A stretch of 64,000 nt of DNA from Micromonospora coxensis. Its GTDB lineage: Bacteria; Actinomycetota; Actinomycetes; Mycobacteriales; Micromonosporaceae. Positions 62,530-64,000 of the stretch are shown one piece after another. The notes beneath the pieces are model-generated. The model saw only the letters and a program-made list of their open reading frames with translations, searched no databases and was not told the DNA's origin. Position 1 is the stretch's first letter. Each line of letters opens with the position of its first letter. The position numbers were made by a program, and so were the translations under genes. The stretch is taken from the NCBI RefSeq assembly GCF_900090295.1, contig NZ_LT607753.1:1-64000 (forward strand), read 5' to 3'.

Positions 62530-63521
62530 GTCTCGATCAGCAACCGCGCGCAGGTCTCCGGTGAGTCCGCGAACGGCAGGTGCCCGCACCCGGGCAACGC
62601 GACGTGCCGGGCCGCCGGCAGCGCCGTCCGGGCCCGCCGGGCCTGACTCCGGTACGGCAGGACGAGGTCCCGGGTGCCCCAGGCGATCGTCACCGGGATC
62701 GCGGCCAGCGCGCCCGGCCCGCGGTGCCGGCCCGGCCGCCCGCCGCCCTGCCCCGGCTGCCTGCCGTCCTGTCCCGGCCGCCCGCCGTGACCTGGCTGCC
62801 CGGCCCGGTCCCGGACGGCGGGCGGGTGGCGGCGGTCAGCGGCGGTGGGTGTGGTCCGGGACGCATCGGCGGGCGCGGCGAGGGTCGCGGCGTCGTCCGG
62901 CTCCGGGTGCAGCTGCCAGTCGCCGAACGCCGACCGGGCCGCCGCGAAGCCGGGGGCGCCGGCCAGCGCCGCCGCCGCCGACACGCACTCGGCCGGCGTC
63001 AACCGTCCGGGGTGGCCGTGGAACACCCCGCACAGCGCGACCCGGCCGGCCCGGTGGGCGAACGCGCGGGGCAGCGCCGGTCGCAGCGCCGTCCCGGCGG
63101 CGCGCGCGCCGCCGACCACGAGCCGGCACCAGCGCCGTCCCAGCGGACCCCAGAACCCGATCGGCGAGAACGCGGTGACCGCCCGGGCCGCGCCCCGGCG
63201 GCCCAGCTCCAGCGCGACGCCGCCGCCGAGGGAGTTGCCGGCGACCGCGTACCCGGACACGCCGAGGGTGTCGAGGAAGGCGGCCACCCGGTCGGCGAGG
63301 TGGTCCACCGATCCGGGCCGCACCCCGGGGCCGGGGTCGGGCCAGGGCGGGGACGCGCCGAAGCCGGGCAGGTCCAGCGCGATGACGTCCCGGTGCCGGG
63401 CCAGCTCGTCGAGGACCGGCTGCCACACCTGCCAGCGGCTGCCGATGCCGTGGATCAGCACCAGTGGCGGGCCGGCGCCGCGTCGACAGTGGACCAGCCG
63501 GGTCGGGTCGGGGGAGTGCAC
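62523..63521 (-). CDS. Alpha/beta hydrolase with a low-complexity insertion
   Basis: This roughly 332-residue hydrolase has the oxyanion region VLIHGIGSRWQVWQP, nucleophile elbow VAGNSLGGGVALELG, and late His in LPGCGHLPFADSPE. Between the cap and the last strands (about 62690-62870) there is a Gly/Pro/Arg-rich stretch, with repeats such as GRPGQDGRQPGQGGGRPG, that the family lacks. GTG 63521 is chosen because upstream in-frame codons would read through the operator. It may cleave an ester or a ring-opened diketone intermediate. Confidence 0.82.
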   Translation of the reverse strand: MHSPDPTRLVHCRRGAGPPLVLIHGIGSRWQVWQPVLDELARHRDVIALDLPGFGASPPWPDPGPGVRPGSVDHLADRVAAFLDTLGVSGYAVAGNSLGGGVALELGRRGAARAVTAFSPIGFWGPLGRRWCRLVVGGARAAGTALRPALPRAFAHRAGRVALCGVFHGHPGRLTPAECVSAAAALAGAPGFAAARSAFGDWQLHPEPDDAATLAAPADASRTTPTAADRRHPPAVRDRAGQPGHGGRPGQDGRQPGQGGGRPGRHRGPGALAAIPVTIAWGTRDLVLPYRSQARRARTALPAARHVALPGCGHLPFADSPETCARLLIETC

Positions 63522-63562
63522 CCACCCACCCTGGCACCGTCGCGGGGCCGGGGGGAAGACCC

Positions 63563-63583
63563 TTGTTGACACGGTGACAACAA
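63563..63583. promoter_or_regulatory. TTGTTGACAC-type operator, copy 2, in the divergent promoter
   Basis: Arms TTGTTGACAC and GTGACAACAA flank a central G. It lies between the hydrolase and the ChoD-like oxidoreductase gene, so both may share one repressor. Inverted repeats of this type are commonly bound by TetR-family proteins. Confidence 0.7.
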
Positions 63584-63600
63584 CGGTGCCACCGTACGCC

Positions 63601-64000
63601 ATGACGTACGACTACGACGTCCTGATCATCGGCTCCGGGTTCGGCGGGAGCGTCAGCGCGCTGCGGCTGACCGAGAAGGGCTACCGGGTCGGCGTCCTGG
63701 AGGCCGGCCGCCGCTTCGCCGACACCGAGTTCCCGACCACCTCCTGGCGGCTGCGCCGCTACCTCTACGCCCCCGCGCTCGGCTGCTACGGGATCCTGCG
63801 GCTGAGCCTGCTGCGCGACGTGCTGGTGATGTCCGGCGCCGGGGTGGGCGGCGGCTCCCTCGGCTACGCCAACACCCTCTACGAACCGCCGCCGGCGTTC
63901 TTCGCCGACCCGCAGTGGGCCGACGTCACCGACTGGGCGGCCGAACTCGCCCCCTGCTACGACCAGGCGAAGCGGATGCTCGGGGTGACCGTGAACCCGG
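63601..64000 (+). CDS. ChoD-like GMC-type FAD oxidoreductase, truncated by the window end
   Basis: The first 133 residues are present. The FAD-binding start is YDVLIIGSGFGGSVSALRLTEKGYRVGVLEAGRRF, followed by TTSWRLRRYLYAPALGCYGI and MSGAGVGGGSLGYANTLY. These blocks correspond closely to mycobacterial ChoD, a protein first annotated as cholesterol oxidase whose true substrate is uncertain. ATG 63601 begins 17 bases after the operator. Next to a racemase and beta-oxidation genes, a sterol- or isoprenoid-type alcohol is a reasonable substrate. Confidence 0.88.
   Translation, partial: MTYDYDVLIIGSGFGGSVSALRLTEKGYRVGVLEAGRRFADTEFPTTSWRLRRYLYAPALGCYGILRLSLLRDVLVMSGAGVGGGSLGYANTLYEPPPAFFADPQWADVTDWAAELAPCYDQAKRMLGVTVNP

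Overview
This 64 kb window has very high GC, and nearly all codons end in G or C. It comes from a filamentous actinobacterium; a Micromonospora-like member of the Micromonosporaceae fits best, judged from secreted CBM2 plant-polymer enzymes, a SigE-type sigma factor and large LAL/LuxR regulators. This placement is an inference, since no rRNA, tRNA or taxonomic marker is present. I found no IS element, prophage, CRISPR array or biosynthetic megasynthase.

Region A (1-14.1 kb) is a sugar-type catabolic island. It holds an ABC importer (binding protein and two permeases, no ATPase), a D-2-hydroxyacid dehydrogenase, a Gfo/Idh/MocA oxidoreductase, an NAD epimerase-like protein, two DapA-type lyases, a DegT-type aminotransferase, a tandem amidohydrolase pair and a convergent regulator. 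A Tat-exported beta-propeller protein lies on the opposite strand. Three promoters here share one design: a TTGACG-like -35, a 16-17 bp spacer, and an 18 bp inverted repeat (TTACGGTCA-type) lying on the -10. I know of no described pathway with this gene set, so this is my best candidate for an undescribed system. Its genes carry about thirty single- or double-base frame breaks, while the other 52 kb carries essentially none. Sequence error is the likeliest cause.

Region B (14.1-24.3 kb) is secreted polymer degradation: a PL1 pectate lyase, a CBM2-FnIII binding protein, a GH11-CBM2 xylanase, and a polyester hydrolase of the cutinase/PETase type. Among them are an Mrr-like nuclease with membrane helices, an SDR with a zinc ribbon, a methyltransferase and a protein with a 27 bp minisatellite.

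Region C (24.4-53 kb) is acyl-CoA catabolism. It starts with a paired acyl-CoA dehydrogenase operon and a five-gene branched-chain-amino-acid-type (Liv) importer, and continues with two MFS pumps, a sigma factor locus, a thiolase, a decayed acyl-CoA dehydrogenase remnant, a TetR and a LAL regulator. An inverted repeat, TGCACTG-N-CAGTGCA, recurs at four promoters here and more weakly at a fifth site, suggesting one regulon. The 43.7-52.2 kb segment adds alcohol and aldehyde dehydrogenases, two acyl-CoA dehydrogenases, an SDR, a MaoC hydratase and an acyl-CoA ligase. Its TetR has two copies of its own operator, AAACTWGC-N3-GCWAGTTT. Together these genes could take an alcohol through to shortened acyl-CoA.

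Region D (52-56.7 kb) is housekeeping and unlinked genes. Region E (56.8-64 kb) is a reverse-strand operon (hydrolase, acyl-CoA dehydrogenase, thiolase, FadB-type protein, alpha-methylacyl-CoA racemase) divergent from a ChoD-like flavin oxidoreductase that runs off the window. This suggests oxidation of a methyl-branched, isoprenoid or steroid-like substrate. Two copies of a TTGTTGACAC inverted repeat mark its promoters.
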